DNA of 64,000 nucleotides, from contig NZ_BAAAPN010000051.1 in assembly GCF_039531165.1 (NCBI RefSeq), positions 1-64,000 of the forward strand, given 5' to 3'. The notes under the pieces were generated by a model. It saw only the letters and a list, made by a program, of their open reading frames with translations. It ran no database searches and was not told the DNA's origin. The position numbers and the translations under genes are program-made. This document shows positions 27,064 through 35,714 of this stretch, piece after piece; the stretch's first letter is position 1, and each line of letters starts with the position of its first letter. Origin of the DNA: Nostocoides_A vanveenii (lineage in GTDB: Bacteria; Actinomycetota; Actinomycetes; Actinomycetales; Dermatophilaceae).

Positions 27064-28635
27064 TCAGCGCATCGCGAGGGTAAAGAGCAGGCCGGGGGCG
27101 ACGCTGAGGACCGCCAGCAGAGATGTGCTCAGGGCGAGCGCGACCAGCAGGCCTGGGTCGAGGCGCACCCCGTCACGCTCGGCGCTCGACGTCTCACCGG
27201 AGAACCTGGGCTCGGTGTCCACCGCCGAAGCAGCGCGAGCAGAAGAGGCACCGACGCTCCCGGCCGGGCGCAGGGCGATCAGCAGCCAGCGCAGGTAGAC
27301 GGCGATACCCAGCACCACATTCGCAATCGCGGCGGCGACAAGCCACCAGTGCTGCCCCCCGACCACCGGGCGTAGTGCCACGACCTTGGCCAGCACGCCG
27401 ATGAAGCCCGGCGGCAGGCCGGCCAAGCACACCAGTGCGAGGCCCAGCACTCCTGCCAGCCACGGCCGGGAGCGGGCCAGGCCTGCGTAATCGGCCAGTC
27501 GCCGCCCCCCCGCACCCTCATTCGCCGGTGACAAGACCGCCACAACGGCGAAGAGGGCCAGGGTGGCCACGGCATACATCCCGAGGTAGCCGACCGCCGC
27601 ACCGACGCCCTCGGCGCTCAGCGTTGCCACAGGCAGCACCAGCCAGCCGCCCTGCGCGATCGTCGACCAGGCCAGCAGACGCACCGGATCGTCGCAGCGC
27701 AGCGCCACGAGATTCCCCAGCGTCATCGACGCCACCGCAATGATCCCGAGCACCACGAGGATCGATCCTGAGCGCGTCGCATCCTCTCGAGCCAGGACGA
27801 TCGCCGGCTGGAGCAGCACGACCAGACCCGACAGGGCGGCCACCTTGGAGGTGGTCGCTAGGAGCGCGGCGATCGGCTCATCGCACGTCACGAAGGCCCC
27901 CGGCGTCCACGCGTGGAAAGGCACCGCGGACAGCTTGAAACCCAACCCCGCGATCAGGAACAAGGTCGCTAACAGCTGCGCCCGATGCGTCGGCGTGTCC
28001 TGCCACGCCCACTCGACGCTCGTCGCCGAGAAGGTCGGATCGCCGGTGGCCAGAATCCACAGGCCCAGCCCGACCGCCAGCAGCGCAAAGGAGGTCAGCG
28101 ACACCATCAGCAGCGACAGCGCGCCGCCGTCGGCGCCGGGCGCGCGGGACAAGGCAATGAGGGCGATGGCCGGGAGGGTCGCCAACTCGATCGCGATCAG
28201 CCACGTCGGCAGGTCCCGGGTGACAGGCACCAACGCCGCCCCGGCCGTGGCGGTCAGCACAAGCGCCACCGTCACCGCCGGCCCGCCGCGCTGACCCCGA
28301 TCGACATGCACCGTCCCGGGCCCGAGCATCAACAACACCAGCAGGGAGGACGTCAGCGCGACAAGCTGCAGGGTCACCCCCCACGACGTAGCCTCGTAGA
28401 AGCAGCGCGCCGACGGCCCCGGCAGGCACAGGGTCCGCGTCGGCTCGGCGCCGCGGGACACGGCATACGGCAAGGCGCCGATGGCGCACCCGAGCGCCAC
28501 CAACCCCACGGGCAGATGCACTCCCCGCGCCCGCGGCGCGAGCGCATCGAGCACCAACACCAGCAGCGCACCGCAGGCCGGCGCGAGCACCGGAGCCAGC
28601 ACCCACCAGTCAAGCGTCACCAGGGTCGCGGTCAT
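27064..28635 (-). CDS. nuoN2: Second complex I subunit N (NuoN2-like)
   Basis: A 523-residue antiporter-like membrane subunit, the last gene of the partial second nuo set. It is all-helical and hydrophobic. The conserved middle region reads FLIAGLGFKLSAVPFHAWTPGAF (helix 7-8 with the proton-path Lys), and the later part has LLAWSTIAQGGWLVLPV. Similarity to the main NuoN (50740-52287) is recognisable but low, so this is an old paralogue, not a recent duplication. The ATG overlaps the nuoM2 stop by 4 bases. Proton pumping in the membrane arm is the expected role. Confidence 0.88.
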   Translation of the reverse strand: MTATLVTLDWWVLAPVLAPACGALLVLVLDALAPRARGVHLPVGLVALGCAIGALPYAVSRGAEPTRTLCLPGPSARCFYEATSWGVTLQLVALTSSLLVLLMLGPGTVHVDRGQRGGPAVTVALVLTATAGAALVPVTRDLPTWLIAIELATLPAIALIALSRAPGADGGALSLLMVSLTSFALLAVGLGLWILATGDPTFSATSVEWAWQDTPTHRAQLLATLFLIAGLGFKLSAVPFHAWTPGAFVTCDEPIAALLATTSKVAALSGLVVLLQPAIVLAREDATRSGSILVVLGIIAVASMTLGNLVALRCDDPVRLLAWSTIAQGGWLVLPVATLSAEGVGAAVGYLGMYAVATLALFAVVAVLSPANEGAGGRRLADYAGLARSRPWLAGVLGLALVCLAGLPPGFIGVLAKVVALRPVVGGQHWWLVAAAIANVVLGIAVYLRWLLIALRPAGSVGASSARAASAVDTEPRFSGETSSAERDGVRLDPGLLVALALSTSLLAVLSVAPGLLFTLAMR

Positions 28636-30155
28636 GGGGTCACCGCTCGGATCGCCAGGGCCGGAACGACGAGCGCCGGCCAGAGGCCCAGCACGATGGT
28701 GGCCGCCACGAGCGCGAGGCACACGCTGCGCTCCGCCCACGTCCAGTCGCCGGCCCGGTCCCGGGGCTCCTCATCGCCGGCCCACACGATCCGCGCGACG
28801 CGGAGGGCGTATGCCGCAGCGAGCGCCGCGCCCGTTGCCGCGGCGATCGCGCACACCCGCAACAGCGTCACCGGCGCGGTCGCCGGCACCCAGGCGAACC
28901 AACCCCCAGCCAGATCGCCCGGCGCGACGACGTTCGCCGGCAGGCCGGTCGCCCCGCGCCAGGACGCCACGATGGTGAGGAACTCGCCCCAGAAGGTCGC
29001 CAGGCCGGGCAGGCCCAAGCTCGCCGCCAGTCCGACGATGAGGGCGAACCCGAGTCCCGGCCAGACCTCCCGGACGGCCGGGCGCACGACCGCCAAGTCG
29101 GTGCTGCCCCACCGCTGCTTCAATCCACCGACGACGAAGAACAAGAGGGCCGCGACCACGCCGTGCGCCACATTCGTCAGCAACGCGGCCTGAACCCCCA
29201 GCGCGGTGTTGGTCCCCAAGGCCAGGGCGACAAAGCCCATGTGGGCGATCGACGAATAGGCGATCAGCCGTTTCAGGTCGCGCTCGACGAGGCAGACCAG
29301 GCCGCCCCAGATGGTGCCGGCCGCACCGACCACCGCGAGCGCCGGCGCCACCCGGGTAAAGCCATCGGGCGAGAGCGCGACCGGGAGGCGGATCAGGCCA
29401 TAGGTGCCCATTTTCAGCAGCACAGCCGCGAGCAGGACCGACCCACCGGTCGGCGCGATGGTGTGGGCCGGCGGCAACCAGGTGTGCACGGGCAGCAGCG
29501 GCACCTTGACGCCGAGCCCGAGCACCAGCAGGATCGCCGCCGACAACTGCGCCGGAGGGGAGACGCCCACGGCGATGACCCCCGCCATGCTCGATGTGCC
29601 GGCCGCGAAGGTCAGCGTCAGGATCCCGGCGAGCATCGCGCTCGACCCCAGCGCCGTGTAGAGCAGGAACCGGCCGGCCGCGTCGGACCGAGCCGCCGGG
29701 CTGTGATCGTCACCGAATCGCCCGATGAGCAGCCACATCGGGATCAGCACGATCTCGAAGGCTACGAAGAAGACGATCAGGTCACGCGCCCAGAAGGTCG
29801 CGAGCGCGCCGAGTTCGACCAGCAGGACCAGGCCGTAATAGAGCGCCGGCGGTCCACCAGTCGGCAGATGACGGCGACCGTGAACGACCACCAGCACGGT
29901 GATCCCAGCCGCCAGCACCAGCAGCGGCGCGCTGATCGAGTCGGACCCGAGCGCCAGGTGCACGCCCAGTGCCTCGATCCACGGGCGGTCCACGCTGGCC
30001 GAGGTCGCGACCGCTGCACAAGTGGCCCCCAGGCTGCCGAGCGCCGCCACGAGCGCAACCCCGAAAGCCACGCCCGCCCCCACCCGGCGGCCCGCGACCA
30101 CTAACCCACTCCCGGCCAGCGCCGGCAACAGCAAAGCGATGAGAATCAGGCCCAT
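28632..30155 (-). CDS. nuoM2: Second complex I subunit M (NuoM2-like)
   Basis: A 507-residue antiporter-like subunit. Landmarks are FFVAFEIVLIPMWLLIGRFG (helix 5 with the Glu of the proton path), LGVKVPLLPVHTWLPPAHTIAPTGGSVLLAAVLLKMGTYGLIRL (helices 7-9) and LKRLIAYSSIAHMGFVALAL. The main NuoM (52287-53822) shows the equivalent FFEAMLIPLYFLIGSYG and KAPMWPVHTWLPDV. The ATG at 30155 lies 10 bases inside the end of nuoL2. Membrane arm; proton translocation. Confidence 0.92.
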   Translation of the reverse strand: MGLILIALLLPALAGSGLVVAGRRVGAGVAFGVALVAALGSLGATCAAVATSASVDRPWIEALGVHLALGSDSISAPLLVLAAGITVLVVVHGRRHLPTGGPPALYYGLVLLVELGALATFWARDLIVFFVAFEIVLIPMWLLIGRFGDDHSPAARSDAAGRFLLYTALGSSAMLAGILTLTFAAGTSSMAGVIAVGVSPPAQLSAAILLVLGLGVKVPLLPVHTWLPPAHTIAPTGGSVLLAAVLLKMGTYGLIRLPVALSPDGFTRVAPALAVVGAAGTIWGGLVCLVERDLKRLIAYSSIAHMGFVALALGTNTALGVQAALLTNVAHGVVAALLFFVVGGLKQRWGSTDLAVVRPAVREVWPGLGFALIVGLAASLGLPGLATFWGEFLTIVASWRGATGLPANVVAPGDLAGGWFAWVPATAPVTLLRVCAIAAATGAALAAAYALRVARIVWAGDEEPRDRAGDWTWAERSVCLALVAATIVLGLWPALVVPALAIRAVTP

Positions 30156-31990
30156 AACGCCACCCCGGCGACTGCTAGCAGCCCAAGCAACACCCACACC
30201 AGATTGGTCGCGACGCGCTCGCGGCGATGCGCGCGCCCGGCTAGCGCAGCGAGCACGGGCGTCCCCGAGCCGGCCCCCCGGACATACAGGTCGACGATCT
30301 CCCGGTCGACGAAGGCGACCGCTCGCGCCAGCGCGAGCACTGGCTTCGCCACCAGCGTGACGTATGCCGTGTCCGCTCCGAATCCCTTGTCCGCCATGGC
30401 CATCAGTCGCGTGGGCGGCTTGGCATCGTCGGGCCGCAGATACCAGCCGACGAGGACGCCAACGAGGATCAACCCGATCGAGAGCACCAGTAGCCACAAG
30501 TGCAGGGTCGCTCCCGGCAGGACACCGGTGACGAAGAGCAGGCTCGCCCCGATGGTTGCCGCGGCGAGCACGCCGAGGACCAGCTGCGCGAGCGCCGATG
30601 CCTCCCGCGGCGCCGCGGGGTGCGCATCGAGTCGCCGGGGAGCCGCCACGACCTCGTAGGCCCGCGTGGCATAGGCCGCGGTCATCGCCACCGTCGCGAG
30701 CAGAGCCGCGGACACGAGCGCCTGGCGCGCGCCCGGCCGCGAGCCGCCCTCGACCCACGCAGCGACGGCGATGACGTGCTCTTTGGAGAAGCCGCCCACG
30801 GTCAGGGGGACGCCGGCCAGCGAGAGCAGGCCCATTCCCCACGCCGCCTGCGCGAGTGGGCGCAGCGCACCGGTGCCCGTCAACGCGCGCGCCGCGGTCG
30901 AGCCCCCGAGCACGGCCAGCCAGCCGACGGTCAGGAAGAGCAGAGCCTTGAAGATCGCGTGGCTGACCAAGTGCCCGGTCGCCGCGCCGGTGGCGTCCTG
31001 CCCGTCGGGGCCCGCCGCGAGCGGGGCGAGCATGACCGCGATCTGGCTCACGGTCGACCAGGCGAGCAGCCGCTTGAGGTCACTCTGGAAGAAGGCGGTG
31101 AAGGCGGCATACGTCATGGTGGCGGCGACGACAACGGCGAGCAGCCACTGCGCCGCGGGTGCACGAATGAGGAGCGGCACGAGCTGGCTGAGCACCCACG
31201 TCCCGGCGGCGACCATGGTCGCTGCGTGGATGAGCGCGGACGCGGGCGTTGGGCCCTCCATCGCGTCGATGAGCCAGTCCTGGAAGGGCAACTGGGCGGC
31301 CTTGCCCATCACCCCGATGACGAGCGCGCACATCGCGAAGGTCAGCAGCCACCCGGCGTTCGCTCGGTCGATGACCGCGCCGATCTCACTGGTCCCAGTC
31401 GATGCGATGAGGGCGGCGATCCCGGTGACGAAGGCGATATCGGCGAAGCGGGTGACCAGGAATGCCTTGTAGGCCGCCCGCCGCGCGCTCGCCTTGCGGC
31501 TCCAGTGCCCGATCAGCAGATAGGAGCACCACCCCATGACCTCCCACCCGATCAGGGTCAGGATCAGGTCGCGCGAGATGACCAGCAGCAGCATCGCGCC
31601 CGCGAACAGCCCGACGGTCGCAGCGAAGACGGGGTAGCGATCGTCGTCCTCGAGATACCAGGCAGCGAAGACCTGCACCGCGAGCACCACCGCGAGGACG
31701 GTCAGCGCCACGACGGCCGCGATCCCCCGGCCGATGACCAGCGCCGGCAGATTCAGGGCGCCGGACGGGCCCACGTGCCCGAGCGTGCCGCCGCTCTTGA
31801 CGAAGACGGGGAGCGCGTATGCCCCGCCCGCTCCCGACAGCGCGACCAGCCCGAGCACCAGCGCGCCGACCGACGCCGCGCAGGCGGTCACGGCCGCGAG
31901 GCCGCGACCCACCCAGCCGGCCGCGAGCGTCAGCGGGGCACCGGCGACCAAGGTCGCGAGCGCCAGGGCGTAGAGCTGCGCGCTGGTCAT
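30146..31990 (-). CDS. nuoL2: Second complex I subunit L (NuoL2-like)
   Basis: A 614-residue antiporter-like subunit, full NuoL length. Seen: LILTLIGWEVMGWCSYLLIGHW, then GKAAQLPFQDWLIDAMEGPTPASALIHAATMVAAGTWVL, the most diagnostic NuoL segment, and FFQSDLKRLLAWSTVSQIAVML. The C-terminal extension that forms the long lateral helix in complex I is present, ending VALWA. ATG 31990 overlaps the nuoK2 stop (ATGA). It belongs to the operon reading C-H-I-J-K-L-M-N. Confidence 0.94.
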   Translation of the reverse strand: MTSAQLYALALATLVAGAPLTLAAGWVGRGLAAVTACAASVGALVLGLVALSGAGGAYALPVFVKSGGTLGHVGPSGALNLPALVIGRGIAAVVALTVLAVVLAVQVFAAWYLEDDDRYPVFAATVGLFAGAMLLLVISRDLILTLIGWEVMGWCSYLLIGHWSRKASARRAAYKAFLVTRFADIAFVTGIAALIASTGTSEIGAVIDRANAGWLLTFAMCALVIGVMGKAAQLPFQDWLIDAMEGPTPASALIHAATMVAAGTWVLSQLVPLLIRAPAAQWLLAVVVAATMTYAAFTAFFQSDLKRLLAWSTVSQIAVMLAPLAAGPDGQDATGAATGHLVSHAIFKALLFLTVGWLAVLGGSTAARALTGTGALRPLAQAAWGMGLLSLAGVPLTVGGFSKEHVIAVAAWVEGGSRPGARQALVSAALLATVAMTAAYATRAYEVVAAPRRLDAHPAAPREASALAQLVLGVLAAATIGASLLFVTGVLPGATLHLWLLVLSIGLILVGVLVGWYLRPDDAKPPTRLMAMADKGFGADTAYVTLVAKPVLALARAVAFVDREIVDLYVRGAGSGTPVLAALAGRAHRRERVATNLVWVLLGLLAVAGVALWA

Positions 31991-32406
31991 GGCGCCGGCC
32001 TTGTCGGCGCGCCGGCAGAAGCGGCGTCCAATGACGGACCGGCCGGCACGGCACCAGGCGACGCGCCCGGCGCGGCCCGCGTTGCCTCGGTCGCCGGCTG
32101 GCCCTCGCTGCCGAGGGCATCGGTGACGTCGATCCGTCCGCGGGCGCGGAAGACGGCGAGGATGACCGCCAACGCAACGACCACCTCGGCCGCCGCGATG
32201 GTGATGACGAAGAGCGTCAACACATTGCCGGCCGCCCAGGTGTCGCGGCCGGATGCCCCGGCGGTGATGAGCAGCAGCCCGGCGCCGCCGAGCATCAACT
32301 CGATCCCGATCAGGACGAGCACGGCGTTGCGTCGGGCGAGCACGCCGTAGCTGCCGATGCCGATGAGGGCGGCGGCAACGGCATACGGCAGGGCGAGGTG
32401 GATCAT
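31987..32406 (-). CDS. nuoK2: Second complex I subunit K (NuoK2-like)
   Basis: A small three-helix membrane subunit. GSYGVLARRNAVLVLIGIELMLGGAGLLLI contains the conserved Glu of helix 2, and ITIAAAEVVVALAVILAVFRARG is helix 3 with its Glu. The product is 139 residues, about 40 longer than the main NuoK (99 residues). The extra part is a Pro/Ala/Gly-rich C-terminal tail (EATRAAPGASPGAV and onward) with no helix character. ATGA overlaps on both sides. Confidence 0.9.
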   Translation of the reverse strand: MIHLALPYAVAAALIGIGSYGVLARRNAVLVLIGIELMLGGAGLLLITAGASGRDTWAAGNVLTLFVITIAAAEVVVALAVILAVFRARGRIDVTDALGSEGQPATEATRAAPGASPGAVPAGPSLDAASAGAPTRPAP

Positions 32407-32912
32407 CGGCGCGCCCTCCGGCCGACGGCGGCGACGGCGAACGCGGCGATCAGCGCGACCAGCAACAGCAGCGAGAGGGCCTCGAAGGGCCAGACCCAGG
32501 TCGCGAAGAGCTGCCCGGAGATCGCGGCGGTGTCGACGGGCGTGCGCTCGACGGCGTCATCCCCGGCGAGCGGGACGAGGACGGCGAGCAGCAAAGCGGT
32601 GACGCCGCCGGCGATCACGGCCGCGAGCACCCGGTGCAGCATCGAGGTCGCGTGGTCGGGGCTCGGGCCGATCGGGGCGCGGGTGAGCATGAGCGCGAAG
32701 ATCACCAGCACGACGACCGCGCCGACATAGACGAGGATCTGCACGAGCGCGACGAGTTCGGCACCGAGGACGAGGTAGCAGCCTGCGAGGCCGCCGAGGG
32801 CCAGCACCAGCCACAGGGCCGCGTGGACAAGGTGCCGGGTGGTCACCGCCAGCAGGCCGGCGGCGATCGTCACCGCCCCGACCGCCGTGAAGGCGATGTC
32901 GAGACTGGTCAC
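32403..32912 (-). CDS. nuoJ2: Second complex I subunit J (NuoJ2-like)
   Basis: A five-helix membrane subunit, 169 residues. The family signature is GAELVALVQILVYVGAVVVLVIFALML (helix 3, which carries the pi-bulge in complex I structures). The start is GTG 32912, giving VTSLDIAFTAVGAV, and overlaps the nuoI2 TGA as GTGA. The main NuoJ (56064-56834) is 256 residues with a long soluble tail that this copy lacks. Confidence 0.9.
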   Translation of the reverse strand: MTSLDIAFTAVGAVTIAAGLLAVTTRHLVHAALWLVLALGGLAGCYLVLGAELVALVQILVYVGAVVVLVIFALMLTRAPIGPSPDHATSMLHRVLAAVIAGGVTALLLAVLVPLAGDDAVERTPVDTAAISGQLFATWVWPFEALSLLLLVALIAAFAVAAVGRRARR

Positions 32913-33448
32913 GCGCCACTCCTTGCGCGCACCGGACGCACCGGTCCGCGTTGGCTCGCGACCTCGGCGGGTTCGGCGGCCGCTGGGTCGAGCGCCGGGG
33001 GCGGCGGGACGGTCTCGACCCACGCGCCGAGCCGCTCTTTCTCGTGCAATAGGTCGCGGATGTCGAGCTCGGAGTATTCGAACTGCGGGCTCCAGAAGAG
33101 CGCATCGAAGGGGCAGACCTCCACGCAGATCCCGCAGTACATGCACAGCGAATAGTCGATGGCGAAGCGGTCGAGGACATTGCGCTGGCGCTCCCGCCCC
33201 CCGGGCGTGGCCGCCGGCACGGTCTCCTTGTGCGCGTCGATATAGATGCACCAGTCGGGGCATTCCCGTGCGCAGAGCATGCACGAGGTGCAGTTCTCGG
33301 CGAGCAGCGCGATCACCCCCCGGCTGCGCGGCGGCAACTCCGGCCGCACGTCGGGGTATTCGGCCGTGTGCGTATGCCGTGTCAGGGTGCGCGCGGTCGT
33401 CGCCAACCCCTTCACCAGCCCGGGCACGACGCCCTTCCGCTCGCTCAC
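32909..33448 (-). CDS. nuoI2: Second complex I subunit I (NuoI2-like), 2x[4Fe-4S]
   Basis: Peripheral-arm ferredoxin-like subunit carrying clusters N6a and N6b. Both motifs are complete: NCTSCMLCARECPDWC and LCMYCGICVEVCPFDAL (each C-x2-C-x2-C-x3-C-P). The opening, GLVKGLATTARTLTRHT, is a typical NuoI amphipathic helix and ELPPRSRGVIAL precedes the first motif. The GTG at 33448 is chosen because GGAG lies just upstream; a TTG at 33457 is the alternative. In an enzyme without E, F and G this subunit is the natural entry point for electrons from ferredoxin. Confidence 0.93.
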   Translation of the reverse strand: MSERKGVVPGLVKGLATTARTLTRHTHTAEYPDVRPELPPRSRGVIALLAENCTSCMLCARECPDWCIYIDAHKETVPAATPGGRERQRNVLDRFAIDYSLCMYCGICVEVCPFDALFWSPQFEYSELDIRDLLHEKERLGAWVETVPPPPALDPAAAEPAEVASQRGPVRPVRARSGA

Positions 33449-33509
33449 GGGCTCCAACCTAGCCCGGTCGGGACCGTCGAGCCGGAGCAGACCCGCCCGT
33501 GGCGCGCGG

Positions 33510-34466
33510 CTATTGGAGGTAGACCACGCCGACGGCGGTCAGGGCCAGTTGCAGGAGGGCCAGCGGGATCAGGCCGAGCCAGGCGAAGCGCTGCAATTGG
33601 TCCTCGCGCAGGCGCGGCCAGGAGACGCGCAACCAGATCATCACGATCGCGATGGCGAAGCCCTTGAGCAGGGTCCACAGCCAGCCGAGGGTGTCATCCA
33701 GCGGACCGCGCCACCCCCCCAGATAGAAGGTGGCGAAGAGCAGCGACATCACCACGATGCCCGCATATTCGCTGAGCAGGAAGAGCGCGAAGCGCAGGCC
33801 GGTGTATTCGGTGTAGGGGCCGAAGACGATCTCGCTGTCCGCGATGGGCATGTCGAAGGGGGGACGTTGCAACTCCGCGACCGCCGCTGCGAGGAAGACG
33901 AGTGCGCCCGGGAGTTGCCACAACAGCCAGATCGGCGTCCACGCCTCGACGATCCCGCCGAGCGACAAGGTGCCCGCCGCGAGCGCCACCGATGCCACGG
34001 CCAGGACCATCGGGAGTTCATAGGAGAGCAGCTGGGCGGCGGAGCGCATCGCCCCGATCAACGCGTACTTGTTGGCGCTCGCCCAGCCGGCCATCAACGT
34101 CCCGAGCACGCCGATCGACGTCGCAGCCATCACGTAGATCACGCCCGCGGGCACCTCGGCGATCGCGAAGCCGGGGTGGATCGGGATCGCCGCGAGGGCC
34201 AGCAGGTAGGGGACGAGGGCGACGCCGGGGGCGAGCTTGAAGACCCGTTTGTCGGCGGCCGCTGGAACGATGTCTTCTTTCTGGACGAACTTCACGCCGT
34301 CCGCGACTAACTGCGCCCACCCGTGATAGGCGCCCGCATACATCGGCCCGAGCCGGCCCTGCATGTGCGCCATCACCTTGTGCTCGGTCTGGCCGACGAG
34401 CAGCGGCAGCAGCAAGAGCGCGGCCAGGGCGGCGGCCGCGCGGAGCACGATCTCCAGCACGCTCAC
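33510..34466 (-). CDS. nuoH2: Second complex I subunit H (NuoH2-like)
   Basis: Membrane subunit that lines the quinone tunnel, 318 residues, eight helices. QGRLGPMYAGAYHGWAQLVADGVKFVQKED is the diagnostic first loop, and AELQRPPFDMPIADSEIVFGPYTEYTGLRFALFLLSEYAGI is the third loop next to the quinone site. In that loop the main NuoH (57378-58733) reads RLPFDLAEGEGELTGGFHTEYSSLKF, so the acidic residues are arranged differently. The GTG overlaps the nuoC2 stop (GTGA). There is a 61-base gap before nuoI2. Confidence 0.93.
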   Translation of the reverse strand: MSVLEIVLRAAAALAALLLLPLLVGQTEHKVMAHMQGRLGPMYAGAYHGWAQLVADGVKFVQKEDIVPAAADKRVFKLAPGVALVPYLLALAAIPIHPGFAIAEVPAGVIYVMAATSIGVLGTLMAGWASANKYALIGAMRSAAQLLSYELPMVLAVASVALAAGTLSLGGIVEAWTPIWLLWQLPGALVFLAAAVAELQRPPFDMPIADSEIVFGPYTEYTGLRFALFLLSEYAGIVVMSLLFATFYLGGWRGPLDDTLGWLWTLLKGFAIAIVMIWLRVSWPRLREDQLQRFAWLGLIPLALLQLALTAVGVVYLQ

Positions 34467-34975
34467 CGCGGGCCCCACTCCGGATCGGGCACGCCGGGCG
34501 GCTGCATCTTGCGTCGGCCGGGCCCGCCGCCATGCGGCTGCCCGGGCTCCTTGGCGCCCGGCCAGTCCTTGCTGACCCGCGCGGCGAGCACGAAATCCTT
34601 GCGCAGCGGCGTGCCCTCGAAGCCGTCCGGCAACAGCAGGGGACGCAGCCCCAGTCCGCTGCCGTCGTCGAAGCCGGTGACGTCGATGCCGAACATCTCG
34701 TGCGTTTCACGCTCATGCCACGCGCAGCCGGCGAAGACAGCGGTCAGGCTCGGCAACGGCCTACCTGCGGGGAGGCGCGTGGTCAGCAACAGCCCACGCA
34801 GGGCGCCCGGACGCCGAATGTCGAAGAGATGGCAGACGATGTCGAAGCCCGCCGGCTCCGCGTCAGTCTGATCGACCGCGGTCAGCCAGTCGAAGTAGGC
34901 ATACCCCTCGGCCCGCGCCGCCGTCGCAGCGGCCACCCACTCCTCGGGGTCCACCACGCGCCGTTCGTCCGCCAC
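34463..34975 (-). CDS. nuoC2: Second complex I subunit C (NuoC2-like)
   Basis: Peripheral 30-kDa-type subunit, 170 residues. The family signature is AWHERETHEMFGIDVTGFDD (E-R-E-x-x-E/D-x-F-G-I). PLLLPDGFEGTPLRKDFVLAARVSKDWPG matches the end of NuoC domains. There is no fused NuoD domain: the protein stops after a Gly/Pro-rich tail (EWGPR). nuoH2 follows directly where nuoD would be expected, so the complex encoded here lacks its own NuoD in this window. It is the first gene of the C-H-I-J-K-L-M-N run. Confidence 0.92.
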   Translation of the reverse strand: MADERRVVDPEEWVAAATAARAEGYAYFDWLTAVDQTDAEPAGFDIVCHLFDIRRPGALRGLLLTTRLPAGRPLPSLTAVFAGCAWHERETHEMFGIDVTGFDDGSGLGLRPLLLPDGFEGTPLRKDFVLAARVSKDWPGAKEPGQPHGGGPGRRKMQPPGVPDPEWGPR

Positions 34976-35077
34976 GCCGGTCAGCCTAGCGAGGGGCTCC
35001 GCCTCACGACGGGACCCCGCGAAGCACCGCAGCGCGTCTGGGTCGTGCGCGCTGCCCCGACGACGCGTGCGGAGGTG

Positions 35078-35512
35078 TTACAACGCCACGGCGACGGCCG
35101 GAGGCAGCGAGTCCAGCCCGGCCTGGGCGACCGCGGTCGCGGCATACCCGTCCCACGCGCCCGCCCCGGTCGGTATGCCGTTCGCCATCGTGTCCACCCG
35201 GGCCGGCGCCTCCCGGTCGTATGCCGTGGCGAACCGCCCCCGGTAGTCCTCGCTGAGCAGCCCGCAATAGCCCCCGGTGCGCCCGACGGAGGTTGTCATC
35301 AGCCCGGTCCCGGGCCGGCCCGCGATCGCGGTGCCGCGCTCGCAGACCACCTCGCACCGGACCTCGTAGCCGACCTGGGAGTTGATGAAGTCCTCATTGG
35401 TCACCACGCCCCCGCCGACCATGGTCAGCACGGCGATCTGCGGGTCGATCAGCCCGGGCGGCGCATACGCGCGGGCATGCGGCGCGATCACGTGGATCGT
35501 CGCGACTTCCAC
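35078..35512 (-). pseudogene. Gfo/Idh/MocA dehydrogenase remnant (C-terminal part)
   Basis: A 144-residue open frame that matches only the C-terminal half of inositol-dehydrogenase-like Gfo/Idh/MocA enzymes: GGGVVTNEDFINSQVGYEVRCEVVCERGTA, DYRGRFATAYDREAPARVDTMANG and GAGAWDGYAATAVAQAGLDSL. The N-terminal Rossmann domain with the GxGxxG motif and the catalytic Lys are absent, and no matching frame lies upstream (the space to korA is about 200 bases). I infer a truncated, non-functional relic. An exact dispersed decamer lies at 35218. Confidence 0.75.
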
Positions 35513-35702
35513 GCCGCTCGCGTCACGGCCGCCACGTTAGCCGATACCGCGCGTACCGCGCATTGCGTGACCATGCACCTGGTGCCGGGTTCTTTCGACA
35601 GGCTGGATTGCCGAGCCCCCGGTGATCTCGACATGCCGGATTTGTGCTCTCGACGGGTGCCCAGCCCGCGGCGAGCGGTCCGCGGTCCGCGGCCAAGCTG
35701 CA

Positions 35703-35708
35703 TACCAT
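35703..35708 (+). promoter_or_regulatory. Candidate -10 for leaderless korA
   Basis: TACCAT fits the TANNNT form of an actinobacterial -10 and ends 6 bases before the korA ATG. No Shine-Dalgarno sequence is visible in front of that ATG. Together this suggests transcription starting at or very near the A of the start codon, that is, a leaderless mRNA. This is an inference from spacing only. Confidence 0.35.
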
Positions 35709-35714
35709 CGGTGC

